This document shows positions 41,747-63,388 of a stretch of 64,000 nt of DNA, one piece after another. The DNA is taken from the NCBI GenBank assembly GCA_000499405.2, contig HG738140.1, positions 14,909,967 through 14,973,966 of the forward strand, in the 5' to 3' direction. Numbering within the stretch: the stretch's first letter is position 1; every line of letters begins with the position of its first letter. The position numbers and the translations under genes are program-made. The notes beneath the pieces are model-generated. The model searched no databases and was not told the origin of the DNA. It worked only from the letters and a program-made list of their open reading frames with translations. The DNA is from Onchocerca volvulus. Lineage: Eukaryota; Nematoda; Chromadorea; Rhabditida; Onchocercidae.

Positions 41747-44700
41747 GCTACTAGATTTCAAAAATAATTCAATGACTTGATAATATCCCTTTTGTCTTCA
41801 TTTATAATAATCTCTCAAGCAAGCCCAAAAATGTATGTATGATGTGGGAATTTCGAAATAAATATATCATTAAACACTTATTGTAACAAGCATTACAAAA
41901 TATGGCTCATTTCCTAAAGCATATTTTAAAATTATTCGAAATGAAAAAACTTTGAAGGAGGTTGATGCCACTCATATTATCACAAAGATGCGTCAACGTA
42001 ACATAAATGACAAAAATAGTCACATTAAGCAGCTAAAAATATTTTAACAATACTTCAATTTAAAAAAAAATCAGTATGATTTAAAATAACATTTCTTCAT
42101 CTTAAATTATTTAATTCTATGGTATTTATTGATATATATATTCAAAAGATCAGAATTTCGCTGAATTTATTTCTCAGTTGAGATAAATGAATCTGTAACA
42201 GCAAGTTTATTCAGCCAAAAGATTATTATTTTTTGAATCAAAAAAGAAACTGTGCTGCAAATACCTGAATTTCTGCATTTACATAACTGCTGTTCTTTCA
42301 AACAATGTGCTCATCAAATTTTTATTTAAAATTTCGATAAATTATTACTTGTGGTTTCTTATATCTTGCTAATTCGTGACATTTTTCTGTTTTACATTAT
42401 TATTAAAACGGTTCAAAATGCAAAAAAAAAAAAAAACTCAACAAAATTTTTAATCTGTATAATTCACGGGCCGGCCACGCTTCGTATGTTCTGCTACAGT
42501 TAGTCTTTACAAATAAAAATGTAAATGTTCGTTTGTTCAAAATCTTAAATCTCCGAAATTTTTTAAACGTGCGCCTTATCTATTTCAGTTCAAGATTTAA
42601 GATCTCAGAATAATTCGATATTATAGATTTTATTTCATGTTTTTATATGTACTTTATATTTTTTGCATATTATAATTAGAAATTATGACATTGATTAATG
42701 ATGTTGCTCATTTTTCTTCTATTAATTGATTTAATTTAAGTATATTAATACATTGTATAATTACTATGATTAATAACACTACTTTTTATTATGTTTTTAT
42801 ATGCGCTTTACATTGATATGATTGATAAGTATGATGTTTAATTCATTTTTAGTTAATATGATTTATTTCTGAGCTTTGAAATTTTGACACAACATTGCAG
42901 TTGAATATGCAATAATTTTGATACATATCTTTCTTTTTTTTGACTTATCTCAATAAATATGAACATTTACTAAAATTTCAAATGCTTTACCATAAAACTA
43001 GAGAATCATATAATCAATATTGATAAGGCAATCATTGATAAGCTCATCTTAAATTTTTTACAGATGTTCACCGAATAAACAGTAGCAGGAATTTTCAAAT
43101 AAAAAGATGTTTGTAGAAAGACTGATCGATTATTCCTCTTAATTTAGTTCTAAGGTAAAAAGAAACTCGAAAAAAAAAAAAGTTTCAAAAATACGAATAG
43201 TAAATGTGAAGAGATTTATGCGAATTGTATAACTTTTAATTGCCAAGCAAATGAATCTTTAAAAAGGCAAGTGAATATTCAATTATTTCTCTATTAAATG
43301 CATAATTGATAATATGAATTTTAAATTTCACATTCAATCTTTATTTGATCAACAACAAAATATTTTTGCTTTATGCTTAGCAATGAATAATATCTTACAG
43401 AATATTTTTACTCATTTATATGTTCGTCGTTGGAAAGGCAATCAATTAATGAAATAGTAATTGATATTAATAATAATTAAAAGCTGCAAAAGAGATGTGT
43501 TTTTGTCATTGCCTACAAAATTTATTTCATGTTTGATATTATATTCTACATGTTATGCTTTGAACGATGCTAAACAACGCGATATTTTCAATAATTTCAA
43601 TTTTGCAATTATTCGGAATAAGATAAATTCCGAAATGCATGAGGCATGCCTGTTTAGACGACAAAAAAATGGATCAAACAAATGATTTTTTTTTAGCTTA
43701 TTTTTAATATATTCCTTAAGCAGTATTTAGTATCGTTATCAGAGATTGCTAAAAATAAAATTATGGAAAATTGCATTCGTTAAAAAGAAAATCAATTAAT
43801 GAAATAACTTTTAAAGCTGGAATAATCAAAGTATTTTATAGAATATGGATGTGACGAAATAATCAAAGAATCTTTGTATTCTAGAAATATTTCGGTATAA
43901 ACAAATCTTTTATTTTCCGATCAGCTAACCGAATTTTTGACGTTTATGTTGTAGTTAACATATTGTAAATTGTGTTGTCCTATGCACCAATATGGAATAA
44001 ACAAAGATTGGAGGTTTTGTGCTAGGATTTGTTAGAATTGGGACGTACAAACAACTCCTACTGTTTAAAGAGAATCAGAAACAAAAAGATTCGAACGATC
44101 TGATCAGTATAAGCAGAAGGATCAGATCGAGCAGTATACTTGAAGAGATTCCCAAAAGATTCGAAGTGCAGTTCTTCAACTGAACATTAATAAAGAACTT
44201 AGCGCCCCATTCTGTTAATGAGAATTTTAGATAACTGCTCATCTTGAACATTGATGAAAAACAAATCCTTCGCCAACCAAAAACTTCTGATACAATTATT
44301 TGTCTGTGCTACGCGTCGAGAATTTTTAGCAGTATCAAATAACATTTAGCACAATCAATATGTAGCACTAGTATCGCATACTCAACTTTATATTGGGCAT
44401 ACTTAATTCCTCTTTCAGGAGATGATAGTTCATGACTATTCCTTACTAACTGATTGATATTGGCTGACACTTTAATTCACCATGCATCTTTTCTAGGAAA
44501 GAAGCAATGAACTTCTAATTTCATCGCTAATTTCCAGACAATATTTCAACAATTATTCCTTCATTATATGTATGCAGAAAAAAATTTTTCTGAACTGATT
44601 TATTACTAACAACTTTATGGAACAGTGACATAGACTACCCACATAAATTAAAAAACACTCACACAAATACCAACTAGGAAGATATACGGAAAAGTACTTT

Positions 44701-44885
44701 TTTTTGGGGGATCAAATTCCAAGCGAGAATTTTTTAAAAAGGTTATTGACAAAAATAAAAAATTATGCATATCTACGCATATCAATAAAAAAAATCATAT
44801 AAAAAGTTTCCATGCTATTTTCCACAACAGTCTTCTGCTCTTTAACAGATCAAGCCCATGATGACAGTGTTGTACCACTGCTGCT
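41747..44885. other. Spacer between convergent GAPDH genes
   Basis: About 3.1 kb, AT-rich. It holds a Helitron-related fragment (42464-42620) and 3' UTR sequence. At 43980-44220 a stretch with AATAAAC and AATAAAG signals and short GATC-rich words looks slightly different from its surroundings and might be an old LTR remnant, but I could not define ends. No gene can be supported. Confidence 0.5.
42464..42620 (-). mobile_element. Helitron-related repeat fragment
   Basis: Shares TAAATGTTCGTTTGTTCAAA, then AAATCTCCG and TTTTTAAACG-like words, then GCCTTATCTAT, with 62071-62220. It begins with a GC-rich GGGCCGGCCACGC stretch where the other copy has its hairpin-like 3' end. It is probably a second, degraded copy of the same terminus, oriented with the terminus at the low-coordinate side. 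No coding sequence. Confidence 0.55.
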
Positions 44886-47242
<2,357 letters not shown>

Positions 47243-48804
47243 GATGAACACGTGGAAATGCCTTCGTAAACAGTACACAACAGGGCTGATATGGAATAAC
47301 AGCTTAATTTTTTGATTTCTTGAAATTAAATATCAGCCGATAACAACATAAACACACTGCGTAAATAACATGAGAAAATAATGTAATGTAGACAAAGATT
47401 TGCCTCCGTCCCAGCAAGAAATACGTAACATTTAAAACACTTCCTTTTTTTTTTTTTTTCTTTTTTGAAAAAGCAAAAAAAAAAATAACTTATTTCGTCC
47501 TCAACCGACAAGCTACAAAACTTATGATTTAGAATAACAAAAAATAATTCTGTATGCTTTTGTAATATGTGTTGAAGGTTAAACAGGAAGTGATCACGTG
47601 AGACCAATGATAGTTCTTTGAAGAACAACAATGGGACTTTAATAATATCGGTTCTCATCCAGTTCCACTCCATAGAAAAGATGCAAGATTCGACTGACAG
47701 AACATTTATACAACCTAGATCAGCAATAAGCCGCACACTTATGCGAATATTTGCCCTTCCTCTGCAAGAAAGGAAAGTCGATGAAAGGAGGGAAAGTTAC
47801 TGAAAAATGGGAAGGTCAGTCTGCGATAATAATCTTTGCTCGATCATATATATTTGCTCTTTCTGTTACCTATTCGCAAAATTACAGTAAGACTACTAGC
47901 ACAGAATTCATAACTCATTTTGCATCTTCTCATCATTTGCATTAAAAGATCAAACTTTAAGAATTTGAAGAATAATGTATGGAATGAATAGTTTCATTAC
48001 TGTTTGCACGGCAATGGAACTATTCATTTCGAATACATTTAAGGAGACGGGACAGCATCCACCAGAATGAATTTATTAAAATGAAACTCTTTCAGACATT
48101 AACATCACCTTATTACCTTTTTCGCTCATAACGAAGAATGCTGAATCATCATACCCTTGCAAATGTGTAAGAATATTTCGGAGAGAAAGTTCTGTTACAG
48201 AAGTGTGCAAGTTAATGTGCACTATTGCATATAGAAATATTGGAGCAAATTAGTTGTCACTTTTGCGTAACAAGAAATGATATGACCTTGACATTATTCA
48301 ACTTAATTGCATAATCTATTAAACTGTCGCTTATCAACCAGTTATATGTATGTGATAAATGAAAGAAGGAGAAGGTAAGACAGCCAACTGATAACACTTC
48401 TATCATTCGTGATGATAAAATCCCTTCAACCTTCTCCCAACATCATAGCCCAGCATTGCACATACCTCATCGTAACCTCTATCCTTCGCACAATGAATCC
48501 CTCATAGCTCCACTCCAAGCATGCCATGGTGAATGAATATGATCGATCCGTACGCGTGGGCGGACGTGCATCTCTCCGTTCTGCAGGTACACATATGTAA
48601 TCTCTACATGCAGCAGACATGCAGACGACCTGCTCACACACATGCACCACAAACATACAGCCAAAAAAAATGCATCACACACACCTCAATCTTTGTGCAT
48701 TGCAAAAATATGTTGAAGGGCAGAATGCTGTTGGAGAGGCATTCTAACTGACATTCTCATATATCTTGCACTGCACTTAGCCAATAAAATGCAGCCGCAC
48801 GCAG

Positions 48805-48841
48805 ATGCACACACATACACACACAAACACACACACATATA
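48805..48841 (+). repeat. CA-rich simple repeat
   Basis: ACACACATACACACACAAAC-type units. Confidence 0.85.
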
Positions 48842-48977
48842 ACTATCGAAGAGGTAAAGGGGAAAAATAAATTCGATCCCCTATCTTTTATTGATTAACA
48901 CAGGATGATTCATTGGATGTTAACATCTATCTGATCAAGTTGAGCTCATTGCTAGCAACCAACTTTCTTAGACATTC

Positions 48978-48980
<3 letters not shown>

Positions 48981-49014
<34 letters not shown>
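48981..49014 (+). repeat. Poly-T run, 34 bases
   Basis: Uninterrupted T; its length is likely to vary between assemblies. Confidence 0.97.
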
Positions 49015-49018
<4 letters not shown>

Positions 49019-49059
49019 CGAAAACAAATATCTCATCATTTTGTTATCGAATATAGCAA

Positions 49060-49062
49060 CAT

Positions 49063-49111
<49 letters not shown>

Positions 49112-49118
49112 TACATAC
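49060..49118 (+). repeat. ACAT and CA compound microsatellite
   Basis: A CATA tetranucleotide run, then a pure CA run, then CATA again. Confidence 0.97.
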
Positions 49119-49552
49119 GAATCTCTACGGTATTAAGAAGGATTGAAAGGAGTAGTGGAAAAGATAGAATTTGCGAATGAAAATAAGAATGCAGCTTGCA
49201 AAAAAAGAAAAAAAAAAGAAAAGAAAAGAAAAGAAAGGAAGTTTGCCTACTCAATCATTCTAGTGTGTTTTCATCCTAAGCTTTCACTTGGTTAAATGCT
49301 AACGGATTGGGTTTTTTTTATGCGAACTTTCAATCAAGAATATTTGTTGTGGTGTTTAGGATGGATGAAATGGAGCAATTAAATAGTCAAACCATTAAAT
49401 TATTCCCAGAATACATACGGTCAAATAAAAGGAAAATTTAATGCCAACTTCCATTCACCACATCTGTACCATTTCGATTTGAAATTTAATTCTGAAAACA
49501 GCAATATTGCTGCACATTTTATATACACACAAATGCATAACAGACAACACAA

Positions 49553-49571
49553 GGTAGATAGATAGATAGAT
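49553..49571 (+). repeat. GATA tetranucleotide repeat
   Basis: Four to five copies of TAGA/GATA. Confidence 0.85.
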
Positions 49572-49854
49572 GTAAACAGAAGGGCGGACAGAAATACGAA
49601 TACATAACGAACGAAAGGGTGAATGCACTTTTAAACAGATCATTTCCGAGATACGTGCATTTCCATCAATCCATTCTCGCATATTTTAAGTATAGCACAA
49701 ATGCATTCAATTTTGTAACAATATAAACAAACATATACAATTACGCTCCGAAATTATTATAACTAAAAATAAGTGAATATTGTTCAAATTGAGTAACAAT
49801 AAGAAATTGAGTATTTCGCAAGTACTTGAGAAATTTCGGGTAAAGAACGTTGCG

Positions 49855-49930
49855 ACAATATTTCGAACATTGCTAGTTGCGATTTATCAAACGAGATATT
49901 TCGAACATTGTTACGTGCGATTTATCAAAC
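49855..49930 (+). repeat. 38 bp tandem repeat, two copies
   Basis: Two adjacent units beginning ATATTTCGAACATTG and ending GCGATTTATCAAAC, with a more distant relative at about 50055-50090. Confidence 0.8.
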
Positions 49931-50402
49931 TTAAAAACTACCAATGATTAATCAATTTTCAATATCTTTCTCTTTGCTTATCGATTTTACTATCTTTTCC
50001 TATTTTCTTAATTATAATTGATACTGCTATTTATTGAATTTTCTCAATGATAGCATTTTGGAAATTGCTGCTTGCGATTCATCAAATTTAAATTACCAGA
50101 TGATTAATTGGTCTTCTTCAATCTTCAATATCTTCCTCTTTGTTTATCGATCTTTATGCTCTCCCTTCTTGTTGAGTGCCACTTCTTCCCACTTCCTTAA
50201 TTATGATTAATGCTTGCTACTTACTTGACTTTCTCACTTCCTAAGAAATTCATCCCAATCTTCTCCCACCGCTATTTTCGTTGATATTTTCCATTTTCTT
50301 TACGCAAAATCTTCTCAGAACTGTCTGACACGTCTAATCCTCCTACTGACCACTATTCTATTCTCACATTCAATTCGAATGCGTTTAATTTTTTTTTTGA
50401 AA

Positions 50403-50405
50403 CAG
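50403..50405 (+). promoter_or_regulatory. Candidate trans-splice acceptor for the BTBD10-like gene
   Basis: A T-rich tract followed by GAAACAG ends at 50405, 73 bp before the ATG at 50478. It may be a spliced-leader site. Confidence 0.35.
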
Positions 50406-50477
50406 GTGTCATAACGAAATAAGAAGTGACATCATAGCACATTCAATTGGAAATCTTATGTGTTGCTTAGATGTTGC

Positions 50478-58242
<7,765 letters not shown>

Positions 58243-60069
58243 TGCATTTACTATTTTTCCGTCTTTTTTCATATCACTTATTTTTCCGGATGCTTCTCGA
58301 CATTTTGTTTAAAGGGAATTAAAGCTGTCTGAACTGATATAGTGAATCATATTAGATATTATTAACTGTAGATAATAAACTATACTAGAAATTATTAACT
58401 GGGCAGAAAAAAATATATGAAGTCAAGGTGACTTTTGTTTCCTAAGGGATTTAACCATTGCACAATGTAATAAAAATTCTGCTTCCTGATGCAGCCAGAG
58501 AAATACAACACACCAACCATTACAGTCTAATGAGATATGAAGAAGCTTAAGCTATATCATCCTTTATCAAGCCATAGTACATATTGTGCAACTACTTCGT
58601 ACTGTGGCTTTAAATTATCGTTTTTGAAATCCTAGTTTATCTTGATTGTTTTCGATCCTGTAAAATAACTGATTTTACTAAATGAAACTCTAAAATAAAT
58701 TTGAAAAGTTGAGGGTGGCTGTTATATATTGTAGCAAATCTTTACACAGTTTGTTATTTGCAGCTTTTGAATTGTCAGTTTGCATAAGTACTTTCAGTAT
58801 GTTCCGATCTTGATGTTATTCGGTTAAATTTTGTAGATTTCTTTCTGTTTTTGGATCAGACATTTATCTTTCTTTAAAATTTTCAGTTGAACTGCTTTAA
58901 TTTAGTTCTTTACAATCTATGTATAAGTATAATGCTTTCATTACTTTCTGCTGCTTCCTGTTTCCCTAATTTTCCATAAGATAACGATATTTTATTCTTA
59001 GGATTCCACCTTTTGTATTCACCAGCAACGAGAGTTTGTTCAAGTGAAACTGCAAAATGAATTGATTGGAAAGTTAACTGAAACGAGGGTGGGAAGTTGG
59101 TAAAGTGAATAAAAAAAATGGAAGTAAAGAAGGTAACAGCTAAATTCGGCATTTTAGTCAAAGTATATGGAATTTAAAACATGATCTTCGTGCTGTTCAT
59201 TTTGTCAGCAATTTCCAACCTGTTTTTTCTCCATTTTCATTGCCTTATATGATTCTGTGCTTTTTCCGTATCGTCTTTGCAGTTCTTTCGCATATACTTT
59301 ATAGAACTGATTATATGATTAATTTATTCTACATCCAATTTATGTACACATATAGCATTATTTTAATCATTAGCTATTTTTTGTGTTGTGTCAAATTTTT
59401 TCTCCTATACTGCTAATACTCATCTTAGTCATACATTTATTTTATGCTATGAACAAAGCAAACAGTAAAATTTTTTTAATGAGTTTTCTCTGATGTACTG
59501 GAAAGGACTGTAAATCATTGAAATCACTTTTCAAAGCGATAAGATGAATTTATATTATTTTCAGATTATTGAAGACTCTTTTAAGATCTTCATACCAAGT
59601 TCTTTAATCATACAAGATTTGGTATAAGGTGATATGTTATCACAGTTAGTGTCTTTATTTTCATGTAAAATATCAAGTGAGAATTTTGGAAGTTAATTTT
59701 TCTCTAATTCCAATTCGATTATATTTTGGTCCTGAACATGCCATTTCCGGTGATACATGCGTGCAGTGTATTTTTTTGGGAAAATTTGTCCGGATCGTAA
59801 AATTATTCAGGTAACTTGGATTTCGATATGTCATATAATTCTTGATAAAGGAACTGTTGTTTACAATTTATGTAAATGATGAAAGTTTAAAAAGTAGTAC
59901 TGGATGATAATTCCAAAAAAGTTATGGGGTCTATGATTTGTTTAATTTTGGACTTTTTTTGAAACAAGGAGGAATTCCAGATGATGACTGACCAATAAAT
60001 CAATAAATCGGTTTTACATTGAATTTTAATAAAGAAATTAATGAAAAAAGGAACAAAAGAAATCATCTC
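58243..60069. other. Intergenic, convergent BTBD10-like / LIM genes
   Basis: About 1.8 kb containing the BTBD10-like 3' UTR. No supportable exon or RNA gene; the frame at 58910-59161 (minus) has no recognisable family features. Confidence 0.55.
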
Positions 60070-61759
60070 TTAATGATCCATCCTTGTATGTGTTTCTTGT
60101 GTGATACGAATACGTTTCTCGAGACGTTTTTCCCAATGACAATCACGGTCGTATGGCAAATCATCGATAATATAATGCTCACCATTCGGTAATGGTTGCT
60201 TGCATGCAGCGCACGTAAAACAACGTGGATGCCAATGCTTATCAAGTGCAATCAAGCAAGAATCGATAAGTACTTCACCACAGCCTATATTTAAAGATAT
60301 GTACTCATTTAAAAAGTAGTAAATATACGAAAAGAAAGTTTAAAATATTTTTGAGTGGTATTAAGTAGGATTGGGTTTAAATGAAATACGTAAAAAAAAA
60401 GAAAAAAAAAAAAAAAAGGAAACTTGTTGAAATTATAATTTTATAATTTTGTTGAAACTATAATTTTTTATGACTCAATTATTAAATAAATTTTTATTTA
60501 TTTAGCAATATCATTTATTGAATTTCGCTTGATAGTATCATTTACTGAACTTATAATTTGTTTTGTTAATTTGATCCTAATTTTAAAATGAGTCGAAAAG
60601 AAAGGGAAAGAAAAAATTTTTTATGGAAAAGTCTAGCACTGCTTAATTAAATAATAAAATTAAGTTATTTTTCTAATCAAATACTCAGCAAATGGTTATT
60701 ATCAACATTGCTAATAGAAAAACTATCGTAGAATTTTTAAAATAAATGTAAAAAATACAACAGTTTCCTTATCTGTCCTTCATTAGGATAAGATTGATTT
60801 TGAAATTATAAAAGATATAATCAAAAAAAAGTTCATTTTCTGAACAAAATTTCATTTGCAATGATTTTTAAAGTTGAAGGAAAGTTCTGAAAAATTATAT
60901 AATTAAAGTTTATTGTAATAATTGTAGAAACAAATAATAATGCTGGCAGATAAATAATAATCGATCTTTTTTTCTATTTTTTTATTATTTTATTACTCCA
61001 TTTATTGTCAATATATTAGTTATAGGTAATACTTAATAATATTAAAAAAAAGGAAAAAATTATTGACAAACCGTTGCATTTTGGATTATATTTCTTAGAA
61101 AAACATTGTACACAATATGGCTTCTCATCTGCAATCTAAAAAATTTGTTGTTTTTATATAGAATTAATTTAAACTGTAAAAGATATACAAATTCAGAATT
61201 TCCAAATTTAGAATGAACTGATTAATTATTGCTATGAATTTTTACTAAAAATGAAAATTAAAAACGATTTTTTTTTTTTTTTCATCCAAAGATTACTTTT
61301 TCACTTATAAGACTCATAACATAATTAGATTACGTTTGTTATTTTATTTGAACATAAGGATAAAGAAATTGAGCAGTAAATCTTAATGATATATTTGAAG
61401 AGATTCTGAAATAAAAGTTATATCATATTAATAATTGTTATTATTGGTTCAAAATTCTGACATCCAGAAAAGAATTATCGAATTATGAGACTCAGGAAAG
61501 ATCACCCATTTAAATTATAAAACCTAGGAAAGATTATCTGTTCGAATGATACTATTTATTCAAATAAGATGATTACCTGATAGGTTTGCTTAATTGGTGC
61601 ATTACAAGCATGGCAACGGAAATGATCGGGATGCCAAAGGCGATTCATTGCTATTACGGCTTCCTCACCCAAAGATGTATTACAGAGGGCACACATTCGA
61701 CGATCACTTTCTGGCTGTGGAACGTATCCTATGCCGTGACTTATTGTTGAATCACCCAT
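60070..61759 (-). CDS. Small protein with two LIM domains
   Basis: Three exons, about 160 residues: ATG at 61759, middle exon about 61068-61132, last exon from about 60285 to TAA at 60070. LIM1 starts CALCNTSLGEEAV, continues WHPDHFRCHAC and ends CVQCFSKKYNPKC. LIM2 begins at CNGCGEVLID, continues HWHPRCFTCAACKQPL and ends YDRDCHWEKRLEKR. These are the C-x2-C, H-x2-C and C-x2-C zinc ligands of LIM domains. The last LIM2 ligand position reads C-x2-E, not the usual C, H or D. There is no catalytic domain, so it should act as an adaptor, perhaps at muscle attachment or actin structures as for paxillin- or PDLIM-like LIM proteins. I cannot assign a specific orthologue. Confidence 0.88.
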
Positions 61760-61763
61760 TTTA

Positions 61764-61767
61764 ACTG
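61764..61767 (-). promoter_or_regulatory. Candidate trans-splice acceptor for the LIM gene
   Basis: On the minus strand TTTATTTTCAG ends about 5 bp before the ATG at 61759. Very short leader and strong acceptor fit spliced-leader addition. Confidence 0.6.
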
Positions 61768-62070
61768 AAAATAAACTTAAGCTGATAGAAATAACCGTTC
61801 AGTATGGATCCATTCAATTTTTCTATTACTTCAAATCTATTTTATAAGATTGAAAAAAATTTGCTAAAATATGCAAATTTGTAGTTTATTCGCATTTTTC
61901 TTTCTTTTTTCATACATACAAATATAAGTACATTTTTAATAATTAGTAATAATAAATAATGATAATAAAGAAAAAAAAGTCATTTGAATGATATATAAAA
62001 TAATGATGTAGAGAGGAAAAATGAGAAAATCTGCAGATTAAATATAATCGATTATTTTTTATTTTGGTAA
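61768..62070. other. Intergenic between LIM gene and Helitron end
   Basis: AT-rich sequence upstream of the LIM gene, probably its promoter. Nothing else seen. Confidence 0.5.
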
Positions 62071-63388
62071 CTAGCTGGACCTGGCCATACTCTGCGTTGC
62101 CAATCCAGCTATTCTACAGTAATAGAAATATAAATGTTCGTTTGTTCAAAATCTCAAATCTCCGGAAGTTTTTAAACACGCCTTATCTATATTAATTCAA
62201 AATCTTGGGTATCGGAAAGTCCTTACCTACTGCATTAAAATTTCGAACGTTGCATTCGAATACGCCATGTTTTTACACACACGCGTTGCTGTAGCTCAGT
62301 CTGGTTAGTGTTGGGAATAAAAACTGATACTTTGCAATTTGATTTGTAGTCTGGTTGGATTGGAGATTGATTCTTGCTAACGTGATTCGATTAGGTCAGC
62401 AATATATCTGAAGAGGTTTTAGTGTCTTGTGTGACAGAGATGAACGCTGTTGAGAAAGATTTTATTGATTGATGAAGAGTGACTCTTATCAGAGAATATC
62501 CAGGCAAATTAATCACTTAGAATTCTTTCCTTTGTCGCTGTTAGAGAAGAATACTATTCAATTGTATTGTCGGATTGTTGCTACTTTTGTATCGCTTTGA
62601 ACTGTCGAACTGGAAGCCTTGGAACTCTAAACTGTGCTGTTATTGAGTCGATCTTTATCGTTTATCTGTGAATTGGAGCGTTTTGGTTGTTAACATATTT
62701 GTCGTCCCTTTGAATCTATGTTGCGCCACTTGACATTTAGTATTTTTTGTTTACAATTATTGTCATGGCGTTATTTGAATCTTTCAGTTTTCCCTACATC
62801 TAACATGTCTAATTTCACAATATATGTGATTATACAATACTTTTTTGTTGTTCCATTGTTTGCGTATATATAGAGATTGTCTGGTTTGCCAACTCTAGAA
62901 CACGCAACATAGAATTGTCCATGTAAGAAACAATCGGTCTCTAGATCAAAACCACTCAGTTCGAGATATTGGCCCTGAGATTTAATGATGGTGAATGCAA
63001 ACGCCAAACGAATTGGGAATTGCAATCTCTTAAACTGAAATGGCATATCCGTTGGAATGCGAGTAATAAAGGCACCTTCATTTTTGAAAGGTCCTGTCAA
63101 GATTGTTACCTCTATGACATTGCTCATTAATTTTTTTACTGCAAGCCGCGCTTCGTTGCAAAGTTTTGGCTGGTTGATATTTCGCAACATGATAATTGGT
63201 ACCCAAATTTTCAATTGCAGTACGTGCGGTGATATCCCTGGCAGATCAAGGGAATTCAAAAGTTCTCTTGGATAATTAATCGCTTCATCTGCTTCCACGA
63301 CAAAGTCGACGGATTTGTATGTGACTGCCTCGCTCTGAATGTTGGATTGAATAACATTGTTTAATAATATTATATTGAACGATTTCAA
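62071..63388 (-). mobile_element. Degraded Helitron, 3' portion
   Basis: Read on the minus strand, the element runs from the helicase fragment (63388-62771) through about 700 bp to a terminus at 62071-62110 that reads GGCAACGC ... GGTCCAGCTAG followed by TT. A CTAG end preceded by a GC-rich GGCAACGC stretch is the usual Helitron 3' signature (CTRR, inserted before T). The hairpin is imperfect, so it is probably old. Upstream (beyond 63388) no continuation of the helicase or Rep domain was found, so the 5' part is lost or decayed. Confidence 0.7.
62771..63388 (-). pseudogene. C-terminal fragment of Helitron PIF1-like helicase
   Basis: A single open frame of about 205 residues matching the end of Helitron/PIF1 helicases: LLNSLDLPGISPHVLQLKI, VPIIMLRNINQPKLCNEARL, FITRIPTDMPFQFKRLQFPI, LAFAFTIIKSQGQYL (motif V region) and HGQFYVACSRVGKPDNLYIY (motif VI region). 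The ATP-binding Walker motifs and the Rep nuclease are absent. Changes such as LCNEARL for LCNGTRL and FTIIKSQGQ for MTINKAQGQ suggest decay. In an intact element the protein drives rolling-circle transposition; this fragment could not. Confidence 0.85.

Larger units (their letters stand above)
47243..50402. other. Divergent intergenic region, GAPDH copy 2 / BTBD10-like
   Basis: About 3.2 kb carrying the promoters of two divergent genes. It holds a GC-richer patch at 48.43-48.80 kb, CA-rich microsatellites, a 34-base T run and a GATA-type run. Open frames here are short and not family-like, so I annotate none. Confidence 0.55.

Noticed and set aside
43461..43685. 74-residue plus-strand frame in the GAPDH spacer
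   Set aside because: No family similarity, no good splice context, AT-rich composition typical of non-coding DNA here.
43980..44220. Possible LTR remnant with poly(A)-like signals
   Set aside because: No second LTR, primer-binding site or retroelement protein could be found nearby.
49036..49254. Minus-strand frame with FFF and CVCV stretches
   Set aside because: Translated A-rich and CA microsatellite sequence.
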